From positions 1,325,972 through 1,389,971 of the forward strand of contig JADIZV010000001.1 of the NCBI GenBank assembly GCA_016704565.1: DNA of 64,000 bases, given 5' to 3'. Below are positions 30,067 through 38,089 of this stretch, piece after piece (position 1 is the stretch's first letter; every line of letters begins with the position of its first letter). This DNA comes from Candidatus Phosphoribacter baldrii (GTDB taxonomy: Bacteria > Actinomycetota > Actinomycetes > Actinomycetales > Dermatophilaceae). The notes under the pieces are model-generated. The model made no database searches. It saw nothing but the letters and a program-made list of their open reading frames with translations, and was not told where the DNA came from. The position numbers were made by a program, and so were the translations under genes.

Positions 30067-30410
30067 CGCAGATCACCCCTTTCCATGTGCTCGGCGAGAG
30101 CTGCTGCGGCCGGGTCGAGCTCACGGTCGGCCCAGCGGGCGTAGATCATCGTGATGGCGAAGGTCGTCGCGAACTGCAGCAGGCCCAACACCAGGCCGAT
30201 CGTGATGCGGGTGCCGCCGATGGGCGTGGCCATGAAGTCGATGGCGTAGGACGCGAGCAGGACGTAGAGGAAGTACCAGGCCAGGAAGGCCCCGGTCATG
30301 GGGAACACGAAACCGCGGAACTTCTTCCGCAGGGCTGCGAACTCCTGCGAGTTCTGCACGGCGATATATCGCGCCGCCCTCTCCTCGCTGATGTCATCGT
30401 GACTGGTCAA
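30063..30410 (-). CDS. DUF485 inner-membrane protein (YjcH-like)
   Basis: A 115-residue DUF485 protein with two membrane helices (FVFPMTGAFLAWYFLYVLLASYAI and ITIGLVLGLLQFATTFAITMIY). It probably assists the symporter encoded directly downstream with a 4-bp overlap. A Crp/GlxR-like half-palindromic site lies 44-59 bp upstream of its start, so cAMP-type control of the pair is plausible. Confidence 0.9.
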   Translation of the reverse strand: MTSHDDISEERAARYIAVQNSQEFAALRKKFRGFVFPMTGAFLAWYFLYVLLASYAIDFMATPIGGTRITIGLVLGLLQFATTFAITMIYARWADRELDPAAAALAEHMERGDLR

Positions 30411-30453
30411 GGTGGGGACCTCCAGTGTGGGCAGGCCTGCGAAAGGGCTCCGC

Positions 30454-30469
30454 AGTGTCGTGGGTCACA
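30454..30469. promoter_or_regulatory. Candidate Crp/GlxR binding site upstream of DUF485-actP
   Basis: AGTGTCGTGGGTCACA matches TGTGA-N6-TCACA at 8 of 10 fixed positions and keeps the GTG-N8-CAC core. GlxR is known to act at the equivalent mctC operon of Corynebacterium glutamicum (recalled). A Crp-type regulator is encoded at 14518. Confidence 0.5.
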
Positions 30470-30607
30470 CAATGGGGCCGGGTGCTGACGGCTGACTAGC
30501 CGCCGCGCGCTCGGTGGGTTTGGCGCTCGCCCAGCGGTCGGCGCCGCCCGCCCAGCGGTTGCGGCGGGAGCCTGAACCGCGGCGGGACCGGGCGAGCCGC
30601 GCGGCCC

Positions 30608-32164
30608 CTAGCCGGAAGAGGGACGCACCCTGGCGGTGACTTCTTCAGGCGCGTGCAGCCGCACCATCGCCCGAGCGGCGTTGACCGGGATCGATCGAGG
30701 CGTCGCCAACGAGACCAACACCGCAGTGACGAACGCCGTCGGCATCGTCCAGGCGGCGGGCTGGGCGAGCAGGACCGGCAACCACCCACCGGTCCCACGT
30801 CCCACGCCGACGAAGGTCGCCAGCGTGGCCCCCATCGCCAAGGTGCCGCCGACGATCAACCCCGCCGCAGCTCCCGCGACCGACAGGCCCCGCCACCACA
30901 CCCCGAGGATGAGCAGCGGACAGAAGGTCGACGCCGCGATGGCGAAGGCCATGCCCACGGTGTCGGCGAGGGTGACGCTGGGAGCCAGCCAGGAGGCGGC
31001 ATACGGGATGAGGATGGCGACCACGGACGCGAGCCGGAACGAGTGTGTGCGGGGGAGATCACCGCCGAGTCGACGGTTCATCGCACCGGAGAGCAGGTCC
31101 TGGTCGATGACGCCCGCGACCGAGACGGTGAGCCCGCTGGCCGTCGAGAGGAACGCCGCGAAGGCACCCCCCGCGAGGATCGCGCTGAGCAGGTCACCGA
31201 GCGTGCCGGGTGCCATCGCTGAGGGCAACAGCAGGACGACCGAGTCGGCGCGGGTGCCGGCGGGCAGGCTCGGGAGATAGACGCGGCCGAGCATCCCGAA
31301 GACCGGCGGGAAGAGGTAGAACGCGCCGAGCAGGCCGATGACGATCACCGTCGTCCGGCGAGCGGCGCGCCCGTCCGGGTTGGTGTAGAACCGCACGAGC
31401 ACGTGCGGCAGCCCCATCGTCCCGAAGCAGAGCGCGAGCATCGTCGAGTAGGTCGCGTAAAGGGGGTGCTCGCGGGAGGGGTATGCCGGTAGGGCACCGG
31501 CGAAGGGCCCGCCCGGATCGGTGAGTTTGGGCAACGGCTGGCCGCCCCGCAGCCAGAGCCAGGCAAGGACGAAACACGGGATGGCGATGGCGGCGAGCTT
31601 GACCCAATACTGCATGGCCTGGACCAAGGTGATCGAGCGCATGCCCCCGGCGGCGACGCTGGCCAGGACGACACCCGCGACGATCAGGCTGCCGACCGCC
31701 GGTGACGCCCCCGTGACGGTCTGCAGCGCGAGGCCGGCGCCCTGGAACTGGGGAAGCAGATAGAGCCAGCCGATCGCGATGACAAGCAGGCTGGCCAGCC
31801 GTCGGACCCGACGCGAGGACAGCCGCGCCTCGGCAAAGTCAGGGATCGTGTAGGCGCCGGACCTCCGCAAGGGAGCCGCGACGAGGACGAGCAGGATGAG
31901 GTAACCCAACGTGTAGCCGACCGGCAGCCACAGCATGTGGGTGCCGAGCGAATAGACGATCCCCGCGACGCCGAGGAAGCTTGCGGCCGAAAGGTATTCG
32001 CCACCGATCGCGGAGGCGTTCCACCCGGCGGTGACGGTGCGGCCGGCGACGTAGAAGTCGCTCGTCGTGCGGGATAACCGCAACCCCAAGGCGCCGACCG
32101 CCACGGTCGCGGTGCAGACGAGGATGATCGCGAACAGGCCCCACCCGGAGGCGACGGCGCTCAT
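30608..32164 (-). CDS. Sodium:solute symporter, second copy (SSS family)
   Basis: A 518-residue symporter related to ActP, with about 13 membrane helices. It has SDFYVAGRTVTAGWNASAIGGEYLSAASFLG and FGTMGLPHVLVRFYTNPDGRAARR, the latter nearly matching the ActP copy. It follows the LytS/LytTR pair and a small membrane protein on the same strand, so it is probably induced by that two-component system. The substrate is probably a short monocarboxylate such as acetate or pyruvate; this is inferred from the family. A 197-bp gap separates it from DUF485-actP. Confidence 0.9.
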   Translation of the reverse strand: MSAVASGWGLFAIILVCTATVAVGALGLRLSRTTSDFYVAGRTVTAGWNASAIGGEYLSAASFLGVAGIVYSLGTHMLWLPVGYTLGYLILLVLVAAPLRRSGAYTIPDFAEARLSSRRVRRLASLLVIAIGWLYLLPQFQGAGLALQTVTGASPAVGSLIVAGVVLASVAAGGMRSITLVQAMQYWVKLAAIAIPCFVLAWLWLRGGQPLPKLTDPGGPFAGALPAYPSREHPLYATYSTMLALCFGTMGLPHVLVRFYTNPDGRAARRTTVIVIGLLGAFYLFPPVFGMLGRVYLPSLPAGTRADSVVLLLPSAMAPGTLGDLLSAILAGGAFAAFLSTASGLTVSVAGVIDQDLLSGAMNRRLGGDLPRTHSFRLASVVAILIPYAASWLAPSVTLADTVGMAFAIAASTFCPLLILGVWWRGLSVAGAAAGLIVGGTLAMGATLATFVGVGRGTGGWLPVLLAQPAAWTMPTAFVTAVLVSLATPRSIPVNAARAMVRLHAPEEVTARVRPSSG

Positions 32165-32173
32165 CAGTGGTCT

Positions 32174-32219
32174 TCCATCAGCGGCCGGCCATCAGGGTCA
32201 TCCATCAGCGGCCGGCCAT
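32174..32219. repeat. 27-bp tandem duplication at a gene end
   Basis: TCCATCAGCGGCCGGCCAT occurs at 32174-32192 and again at 32201-32219. The second copy holds the stop codon of the small membrane protein, so its last codons and stop were duplicated into the spacer before the symporter. Confidence 0.8.
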
Positions 32220-32633
32220 GAGGTCGGTGAAGTCGCGTTCGATCCGCTCGGCGAGGTGGACGTGCAGCCGGGCTGCGAGCAGGATCAACGGATAGGCGCT
32301 CACCCCCGCGACGAGCCAGATGACCGGCGCGGGCCCGATGGTGGCCGCCGCCATCTCGGGAAGCAGCAGGAACAAGGCCGGCAAGCCGACGAGGACGCCG
32401 CCGACCGCGAGCAGGATCGCGATCGACAGCCGCAGCTGAGCGCGCAGCAACGCGGTCAGGTAGATCTCGCCGAGCCCGGTCTGTTCGGTGAGTTCGACCG
32501 CGTCCGGGCGCTTCTCCGACCGCCGACGCGCGTCCCGCCGGGGCGACACGATCCGCACCCGCTTGACGGCCGGGCCGGCGTCACTCGGGGTCCGCTCGCC
32601 GCGGGGCTCGACCCCCCCCGGCGCCGGGGTCAT
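32205..32633 (-). CDS. Small two-helix membrane protein of the symporter operon
   Basis: 142 residues: a charged N-terminal half (RVRIVSPRRDARRRSEKRPD), a conserved-looking link TGLGEIYLTALLRAQLRLSI, and two membrane helices (IAILLAVGGVLVGLPALFLLL and VIWLVAGVSAYPLILLAARL). Layout and position resemble the DUF485 partner of SSS symporters, though I cannot claim homology by eye. It starts 4 nt after the response-regulator stop and lies 40 bp before the symporter. Confidence 0.75.
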   Translation of the reverse strand: MTPAPGGVEPRGERTPSDAGPAVKRVRIVSPRRDARRRSEKRPDAVELTEQTGLGEIYLTALLRAQLRLSIAILLAVGGVLVGLPALFLLLPEMAAATIGPAPVIWLVAGVSAYPLILLAARLHVHLAERIERDFTDLMAGR

Positions 32634-32637
32634 CGGG

Positions 32638-33405
32638 TCACCGGCCGGCCGAGCGGATGAGCCGGTCGCGCAACGCTCTGGTATGCCGCCTGCTCACCTC
32701 GAGCGCGATGTCGTCGCCGAGGCTCACCTTGCATCGCCCACCCGCGACGGTGACCGCGGTGATGTGGCCGGTCGAGACGAGGGTCGAGCGGTGGATCCGC
32801 ACGAATCCGTGCTCGCCCCAACGCTCTTCGAGGGCGTTGAGCGAGATCCGGACCAGGTGCGAACCCTTGTCTGTGTGCAGTCGCGCGTAGTCACCCTGAG
32901 CCTGGGCGTAGAGGATCTGACTGCGTTGGACAAACGTCGTCACCCCACCGAGCTCGACGGGGATGGTCTCGTCGGCGGGGGCTTCCGGCGCGACAGGGCT
33001 CGACGTGCGGGTCTCCGCTCGCTGGGCCACGACTCGACGAACGGCTTCGGCCAGACGCTCAGCCCGGACCGGCTTCATGACGTAGTCGGTCACCTCGAGC
33101 TCGAACGCGGCCACCGCATGCTCGTCGTATGCCGTGACGAAGACGACCTGGGGCCGGTCGGCAAACCGGGCGAGCACCTTCGCAAGCGCCAGCCCGTCCA
33201 GGCCGGGCATCGAGATGTCGGTGAAGATGACGTCGACCGGGTGGTGATCCAAGGCTTGGAGTGCCTCGGTTCCCGACCCCGCCGTGTGGATCTGCCCGAT
33301 CCGGTCGTCCTTGCTGAGTAGCCACGCCAACTCGGCGAGCGTCGGTGCCTCGTCATCGACGAGCAGCGCCCGCAGTGGCGGGGTCGACGACGGCGTCGTG
33401 CTCAT
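32638..33405 (-). CDS. LytTR-family response regulator
   Basis: A 255-residue regulator. The receiver domain (residues 10-130) has the acidic pair VDDE, the phosphorylated Asp in VIFTDISMPGLDG, and the Lys in YVMKPVR. The LytTR DNA-binding domain (about 150-252) has QGDYARLHTDKGSHLVRISLNALEERW and FVRIHRSTLVS. Start 33405 is favoured, since the upstream extension to 33486 is not conserved-looking. It pairs with the LytS-type kinase upstream. In other bacteria such pairs (BtsSR, YpdAB) sense pyruvate and induce carboxylate transporters, which fits the downstream symporter. Confidence 0.93.
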   Translation of the reverse strand: MSTTPSSTPPLRALLVDDEAPTLAELAWLLSKDDRIGQIHTAGSGTEALQALDHHPVDVIFTDISMPGLDGLALAKVLARFADRPQVVFVTAYDEHAVAAFELEVTDYVMKPVRAERLAEAVRRVVAQRAETRTSSPVAPEAPADETIPVELGGVTTFVQRSQILYAQAQGDYARLHTDKGSHLVRISLNALEERWGEHGFVRIHRSTLVSTGHITAVTVAGGRCKVSLGDDIALEVSRRHTRALRDRLIRSAGR

Positions 33406-33482
33406 GAAGCCACAGAATAGGGCGACCCGGCGATGCGGCATACCCTCCGGCAGGGCCGCGTCGCGCCCGGCCGTGGACGCGG

Positions 33483-34682
33483 TCACGAGTCGGAGTGGAC
33501 TCCGGGGGCGAACTTGGGGACGCGGAAGGTGACCTTGGTGCCTGCTCCGGGAGCGGTCTCGACGACGAGCCCGTATTCGTCGCCGAAGGCCTGGCGAAGG
33601 CGGGCGTCGACGTTGCCAAGCCCGACGCTGTTGCCCGACCCGCCGCCAGACAAGACCGCGCGGATCGTCTCGGGATCACTGCCCTCGCCGTCGTCCTCGA
33701 TGGTGATCTCCGCAGTCGCCCCCACGTCCGCCGCCGAGATCGACACATGCCCGATCCCCGACTTGTGCTCGATGCCGTGACGAACGGCGTTCTCCACGAG
33801 CGGTTGGATCGCGAGGAACGGCACCGCGACCGGCAACACTTCGGGGGCGATGGTCAACGAGACCACGAGCCGATCGCCGAAGCGGGCCTTCTCCAGCGCC
33901 AGATAGCGCTCGATGTTCTGCAGCTCGTCCCGCAGCGTCGTGTAGGCCCCGCCGCGGCGCAACGCATACCGCGTGAAGTCGGCGAACTCCAGCAACAGCT
34001 CGCGGGCCCGGTCAGGGTCGGTCCGCACGAACGACGCGATCGCGGCCAGGCAGTTGTAGATGAAGTGCGGCGAGATCTGCGCCCGCAGCGCCCGCAGCTC
34101 GGCCTCCATGACCCGCGTCCGTTGTCGCCCCAGCTCGGCCAGCTCGATCTGCGTCGAGATCCACCCGGCCAGCTCCTCCGTGGCCCGGACCAGCCCGGTC
34201 GAGGTGGTCCTCCCGTATGCCGCGAGCGCCGCCACCACTCGCTCGTCCGCCACGATCGGAGCGATGATCCCCGAGCGGATCGAGCAGTCGGGGTCCGAGC
34301 AGGTGATCTGCTCCGAGGTGAGCACGAGCGTGCGACCCGAGCTGAGCACCTGCTCGGCGTGGGCGTGGACGTCCCGGCGGTGGTGCGAACCCGCGCCGTC
34401 CCAGGCGAGCGTGGCATTGGTGTCAGTGATGGCGACCGCGGTCGAGCCGAGCATCGAGCGCAGGTGCCGGGTCGCCCGAGTGGCGCCCTCAGGCGTGAGG
34501 CCGTCGCGCAACGACCGGGTGGCGAGCGACGCGGTATGCAAGGTCTCATAGGTCGCCCGGTCGACCGGGTCGACGAACCGGCGGCGCCGGACCAGGCGCA
34601 GCACGACGACCCCGAGCAGGAGGGCCGCGAACAGCCCAGCAGCGACCAGACCGATCTCGCCGGGGGTGGGCAGCGCGGGCAT
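33483..34682 (-). CDS. LytS-type sensor histidine kinase
   Basis: A 399-residue kinase: one N-terminal membrane helix (IGLVAAGLFAALLLGVVVLRL), a GAF-like sensor region (about 50-190) containing ITCSDPDCSIRSGIIAPIV, then His_kinase with ALRAQISPHFIYNCLAAIASF (the phospho-His in SPHF) and HATPase motifs PLVENAVRHGIEH and DDGEG. The Cys pair in CSDPDC could sense a redox or metal signal. Start 34682 is supported by a TACAGT -10 element 6 nt upstream. It forms a two-component system with the LytTR regulator. Confidence 0.93.
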   Translation of the reverse strand: MPALPTPGEIGLVAAGLFAALLLGVVVLRLVRRRRFVDPVDRATYETLHTASLATRSLRDGLTPEGATRATRHLRSMLGSTAVAITDTNATLAWDGAGSHHRRDVHAHAEQVLSSGRTLVLTSEQITCSDPDCSIRSGIIAPIVADERVVAALAAYGRTTSTGLVRATEELAGWISTQIELAELGRQRTRVMEAELRALRAQISPHFIYNCLAAIASFVRTDPDRARELLLEFADFTRYALRRGGAYTTLRDELQNIERYLALEKARFGDRLVVSLTIAPEVLPVAVPFLAIQPLVENAVRHGIEHKSGIGHVSISAADVGATAEITIEDDGEGSDPETIRAVLSGGGSGNSVGLGNVDARLRQAFGDEYGLVVETAPGAGTKVTFRVPKFAPGVHSDS

Positions 34683-34688
34683 GAGGTC

Positions 34689-34694
34689 ACTGTA
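34689..34694 (-). promoter_or_regulatory. Leaderless promoter -10 of the kinase operon
   Basis: TACAGT on the minus strand, 6 nt before ATG 34682, with no ribosome site. It is divergent from the Fic promoter about 75 bp away. Confidence 0.6.
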
Positions 34695-34769
34695 TGAGGC
34701 CGGATGCCTCAGGGTGAGTCGGCGGGGCGGACTGGGGCGAGCGGTTCCGGGGAAGGTGGGCGGACGGCA

Positions 34770-34775
34770 TACGCT
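34770..34775 (+). promoter_or_regulatory. Leaderless promoter -10 of the Fic-like gene
   Basis: TACGCT, 7 nt before GTG 34783, overlapping an ACGGCATAC word. It has the same layout as the promoters at 15343 and 49940. Confidence 0.65.
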
Positions 34776-34782
34776 GCCGTTC

Positions 34783-35625
34783 GTGACCGACGCCCGTGCT
34801 GCCGTGCTCACCCTGCTGGACCTCGACGGCGTCCGCGAGGCGGTCGACGCCGCCCGTGACGCCTGCACCCAACTGCGCTGGCACGAGGCCCTGCGTCGGC
34901 GGATTCCCGAGGCGTCTGCCGAGTCGCGGGTGCGGGGCGCGCGGGCAAGCGCGTTCCTCGACGGCGCCGAGCTGCCGGTCGACCTGGTGCGCGATCTCGT
35001 GCGCGGTGCGCGGCCCTGGCCCGAGCACCTGGACCCGGTCGAGGAGGTGCTCCGCGGCGCGATCCAGGCCACGGCCGAGACCGAGCACGTGCGGGGGCTG
35101 CTGGTGCGCTCGCCGGCGCAGGCCCTCGCCCGGCTGCACGTGGCCGCCGCGTCGGGGATGCTCCCCGCCGAGCAGGTGGGTCGCCCGCGCCGCGACGGTG
35201 AGTCCTCGCGCGAGTTCGTCGATCTCGGTATGCCGCCCGCCCCCGCCGACATCCCCGCTCGCCTTGCCGGGGTGGGCGAGCTGATCGGCCTGGCCGGGGA
35301 GGTGCCGGTGGTCGTGGCCGCGGCGTTGGTCCACGCCGAGCTGGCGGTGGTGCGGCCGTTCGTGCGGGGCAACGGGCTGGTCGCCCGGGCCGCGGAGCGA
35401 GCGCTGATCGCTGCCGCTGGCCTGGACCCGACGGGTGTCGCGGTGCCCGAAGCGGGGTGGCTCGCGGGGGGCGGGACGGCCTACCTGGGGGCGCTCACGG
35501 CATACGCCTCGGGGACTCCGCAGGGGGTGGGACTGTGGTTGCGGCAGGCCGCGGAGGCGATGACGCGGGCCGCGAGCGAGGGAGTTCGGGTGGCTGATGC
35601 GGTGCGGATCGGACGGCTCGGTTGA
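34783..35625 (+). CDS. Fic-fold protein with degenerate active site
   Basis: From GTG 34783, 280 residues. The Fic-like helix pair ends in VHAELAVVRPFVRGNGLVAR, where active Fic AMP-transferases have HPFx(D/E)GNGRxxR. Here the catalytic His is Arg, the metal-binding acid is Arg and the following Arg is Leu. The GNG turn remains. AMPylation is therefore unlikely. M. tuberculosis has a Fic gene (Rv3641c) in the same broad region. The start is fixed by a leaderless promoter. The 6C RNA and the Ssd/Tad cluster follow. Confidence 0.75.
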   Translation: MTDARAAVLTLLDLDGVREAVDAARDACTQLRWHEALRRRIPEASAESRVRGARASAFLDGAELPVDLVRDLVRGARPWPEHLDPVEEVLRGAIQATAETEHVRGLLVRSPAQALARLHVAAASGMLPAEQVGRPRRDGESSREFVDLGMPPAPADIPARLAGVGELIGLAGEVPVVVAAALVHAELAVVRPFVRGNGLVARAAERALIAAAGLDPTGVAVPEAGWLAGGGTAYLGALTAYASGTPQGVGLWLRQAAEAMTRAASEGVRVADAVRIGRLG

Positions 35626-35789
35626 CTCGTGGAGGGCGGCACCCGTCGCTTTCGTGAGCGGTTCGTAAGGACGGTCCCCGGAGACGGGCGGGTGTCCGTT
35701 TGAGCCGCGTGGCTGGTGGGAAAAACGTCTCTGACGGACAGTTTGCCTTTCCGGCCTCCAACCCCGAGAATGGGTTTGCTCCCCTTCGG

Positions 35790-35872
35790 GGTTGAGCGGG
35801 TGCGCACTGGCCCCTCCCCCCCGGTGCCAGCGCGCCAGACGGCCCCCGTTGTCCCCCCAGCGGGGGCCGTCG
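35790..35872 (+). ncRNA. 6C RNA (B11-type small RNA)
   Basis: Two consecutive hairpins with C-rich loops define the actinobacterial 6C RNA. Stem GCGCACTGGC/GCCAGCGCGC (35802-35835) has a loop holding seven C in a row. Stem GACGGCCCCCG/CGGGGGCCGTC (35838-35871) has a loop holding CCCCCC. Just upstream CCCCTTCGGGG could form a further small hairpin. In mycobacteria the 6C RNA (B11) lies next to ssd (Rv3660c) in the same orientation, and here ssd begins at 36044. It acts in trans through its C-rich loops on G-rich ribosome sites. The 5' end is approximate. The rest of 35626-36043 holds no gene. Confidence 0.85.
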
Positions 35873-36043
35873 CATGTCCGCCTGGCTACTCGCGCAACGG
35901 AACTCAAGACGGTCGGCCACGATTCCAGAGCTGGGTGGTCGGTGAGTGGATCTTTGTCCACATCCCCGTGGTCGGTTGTCCCACTGTCCACAGGGTGGTG
36001 ATGACCGGGTGACGGCGGTGGGGTGGCCCGCGACCCTGGAGCC

Positions 36044-36853
36044 ATGGACCGACCACCGACACCTAGCCCCCGGGGGCGCTTGCTGGCCATCGTCGGGGCA
36101 TCCGGGGGTTGCGGCGCCTCCACGCTCGCGGCCGCGACGGCCCGGTATGCCGCCGAGACCGGTCGCTCGGTGGTCCTCGTTGACGGTGCGGCCGGGGGAG
36201 CGGGGCTTGACGTCGTCCTCGGGATCGAGCATGTGGCCGGGGTTCGGTGGCCCGACCTGGTGGGATGTCGCGGGGTGGTTGACGGTCCCGGGTTGATCGC
36301 CCGTATGCCGCGCTCCGGGCCGGTTGCTGTCCTGGCCCACTGCCGGGAGTCTCCGCTTGCGGTCGGGGCTGCTGCGGTGCGCGGGGTGGTGGCCGGGCTG
36401 GTCGCCGCTGTCGACCTCGTCGTGGTGGACGCGCCTCGATCCTGGTCGTTGTCGTCGGTGTCGTCGTTGTCGTCGGTGGGGTCGGTGTCGTCGGTGGCGC
36501 CGGCCCCCAGCGGGTCGCAGGCGCCGGGCGGGGTCCAGGCCGATCTCGCCGTGGTGGTCGCCGGCACCGGCGTCGTCGAGTTGGCGGCGCTGGCTGCGAC
36601 GGCGCCGCGGGTTGCGCGTCATGTCCCGCAGACTCACCTGGTGTTGCGGGGTCGGCGGGTGTCCCGTGCCCTGGTGGACGATGTCGAGGCCGCGTTGGAT
36701 CTCCCCGTGCTCGGTGTCCTGGGCGAGGACCCACAGGTCGCCCGGGACGTGGCACACGGCATACCCCCGGGTGGGTCCCGCGGCCCGGTGGCCGATCTGG
36801 CGCGGCTGGTCATCGAGGCGCTGGACGACGAACCCGGCCAGGTGGCGTCGTGA
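36044..36853 (+). CDS. ssd: Septum-site/CpaE-like ATPase of the Tad cluster
   Basis: A 269-residue MinD/CpaE-like protein equivalent to Rv3660c (Ssd). The deviant Walker A reads VGASGGCGASTLAAATARYAA, and the switch regions are LVDGAAGGAGLDVVLG and LVVVDAPRS. A Ser/Val-rich stretch (SLSSVSSLSSVGSVSSV) coded by short tandem repeats splits the fold near residue 140. It probably positions the Tad pilus machinery or affects septation. Start ATG 36044 is preferred over GTG 36023. The stop overlaps the tadA GTG (GTGA). Confidence 0.85.
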   Translation: MDRPPTPSPRGRLLAIVGASGGCGASTLAAATARYAAETGRSVVLVDGAAGGAGLDVVLGIEHVAGVRWPDLVGCRGVVDGPGLIARMPRSGPVAVLAHCRESPLAVGAAAVRGVVAGLVAAVDLVVVDAPRSWSLSSVSSLSSVGSVSSVAPAPSGSQAPGGVQADLAVVVAGTGVVELAALAATAPRVARHVPQTHLVLRGRRVSRALVDDVEAALDLPVLGVLGEDPQVARDVAHGIPPGGSRGPVADLARLVIEALDDEPGQVAS

Positions 36854-37944
36854 CGGCCCTGGACGCGCAGGTGTGGGAGCAGATCCGGGCGGGTCGGGCT
36901 CCTGACCCGGACGTGGTCGCCGAGGTTGCCCGATCGGAGCGGGCCGTCCTCGGAGACGTGGGCGCGGCCACGGTGCAGGGTCGCCTGTCCGCCGCGGTGC
37001 TCGGAGCCGGGCCCTTGGAGGCGGTGTTGGCCGATCCCGCCGTCACCGATATCGCCGTTAACGGCGACGGTCGGGTCTGGGTGGACCGAGGCGCCGGGAT
37101 GGAGGCGGTGCCCATGACACTCGGTCCGGTGGGCCAGCGGCGAGCCTTGGCGGTGCGTCTGGCGGCACTGGCCGGTCGACGCCTGGATGACGCCGCGGCA
37201 TACGTCGACGCCGTCCTGCCCGGTGGTGTCCGGCTGCATGCGATCCTGCCGCCGCTCGTCGCTGAGGGGCCGCACCTCACCCTGCGGGTCCCCGCGCGGA
37301 CGCCGTTGCGGTTCGACGACTTGGTGGCGGCGGGGAGCGTTCCGGCGGGGTGGGAGGGTGTGTTGCGTCGGTTGGTGAGCCGACGGGTGTCGTTCCTCGT
37401 CAGCGGCGGCACCGGGGCGGGCAAGACGACGATGCTGGCGGCCCTTTTGGGTCTCGCTGATCCTCGGGAGCGGATCCTCGTCGTCGAGGATGTGCGGGAG
37501 CTGGCGGTCGGTCACCCGCACGTGGTGCATCTGGAGGGACGCTCGCCCAACGTCGAAGGCGTCGGCGAGGTCACCATGGTGACCTTGCTGCGTCAGGCCT
37601 TGCGGATGCGGCCGGATCGGATCGTCGTCGGCGAGGTGCGCGGGGCCGAGGTCCGTGAGCTGTTGGCAGCGCTCAACACCGGGCATGAGGGTGGGGCCGG
37701 GACGGTCCACGCCAATGCCGCCGGTGACCTGGTCGCTCGGCTCGAAGCTCTCGGAGCGCTGGCCGGGATGTCGCTTCCTGCCGTCCACGCCCAGCTGGCG
37801 AGCGCGGTGTCCGTCGTGGTTCATATGCGCCGCAACGGTGTTGGTCGCTGCGTCGACGCGATTGGGGTCGTCATGGGGGTTGCCGGGGCGCGTCCGGTTG
37901 TGGTGCCGGTGTTGGAGCATCATGGCGTCGGGAGCAGGCGGTGA
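36850..37944 (+). CDS. tadA: Tad/Flp pilus assembly ATPase TadA (CpaF)
   Basis: A 364-residue secretion ATPase of the CpaF/TadA group, powering Flp pilus assembly at the membrane. Walker A is SGGTGAGKTTML near residue 184, the Asp box and Walker B region LVVEDVRELAV and RPDRIVVGEVRGAE follow, then the His box GTVHANAAGD. It is the heli_sec_ATPase type that in actinobacteria neighbours the DECH helicase. It is coupled to ssd by overlap. Confidence 0.93.
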   Translation: MTALDAQVWEQIRAGRAPDPDVVAEVARSERAVLGDVGAATVQGRLSAAVLGAGPLEAVLADPAVTDIAVNGDGRVWVDRGAGMEAVPMTLGPVGQRRALAVRLAALAGRRLDDAAAYVDAVLPGGVRLHAILPPLVAEGPHLTLRVPARTPLRFDDLVAAGSVPAGWEGVLRRLVSRRVSFLVSGGTGAGKTTMLAALLGLADPRERILVVEDVRELAVGHPHVVHLEGRSPNVEGVGEVTMVTLLRQALRMRPDRIVVGEVRGAEVRELLAALNTGHEGGAGTVHANAAGDLVARLEALGALAGMSLPAVHAQLASAVSVVVHMRRNGVGRCVDAIGVVMGVAGARPVVVPVLEHHGVGSRR

Positions 37945-38089
37945 CGGTGACGGTGACGGTGACCGTGACGGTGTGGGCGAGGTGGCCTGGGACGCGTCGG
38001 CGGCGGCAGGTGCTGCGGTTGTCGGATGTGATCGCGTGGCCGGTCGGGCTCGGCTGGCGGCGCTGGTCGGGTCGGATGTCCTTCCATGA
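37922..38089 (+). CDS. Possible 55-residue ORF bridging tadA and tadB
   Basis: An ORF from ATG 37922 in the last codons of tadA, with a stop that overlaps the tadB start as ATGA. It begins MASGAGGDGDGDGDRDG, coded by GGTGAC repeats, then VGEVAWDASAAAGAAVVG. The exact ATGA coupling hints at real translation through the 140-bp gap, but the content is low-complexity. I would not insist on a protein. Confidence 0.3.
   Translation: MASGAGGDGDGDGDRDGVGEVAWDASAAAGAAVVGCDRVAGRARLAALVGSDVLP
37938..37972 (+). repeat. GGTGAC hexanucleotide repeat
   Basis: About five near-perfect copies of GGTGAC at the tadA stop codon; a similar short run occurs near 42246-42266. It is a possible slippage site. Confidence 0.75.

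Noticed and set aside
26851..30144. 1097-residue plus-strand open frame
   Set aside because: It is antisense to the M16-like gene, actP and DUF485. Composition is Arg/Gly/Val/Asp-heavy and no motif is seen.
34783..35625. Fic gene as a toxin-antitoxin module
   Set aside because: The active-site residues are replaced and no antitoxin-like partner is adjacent.
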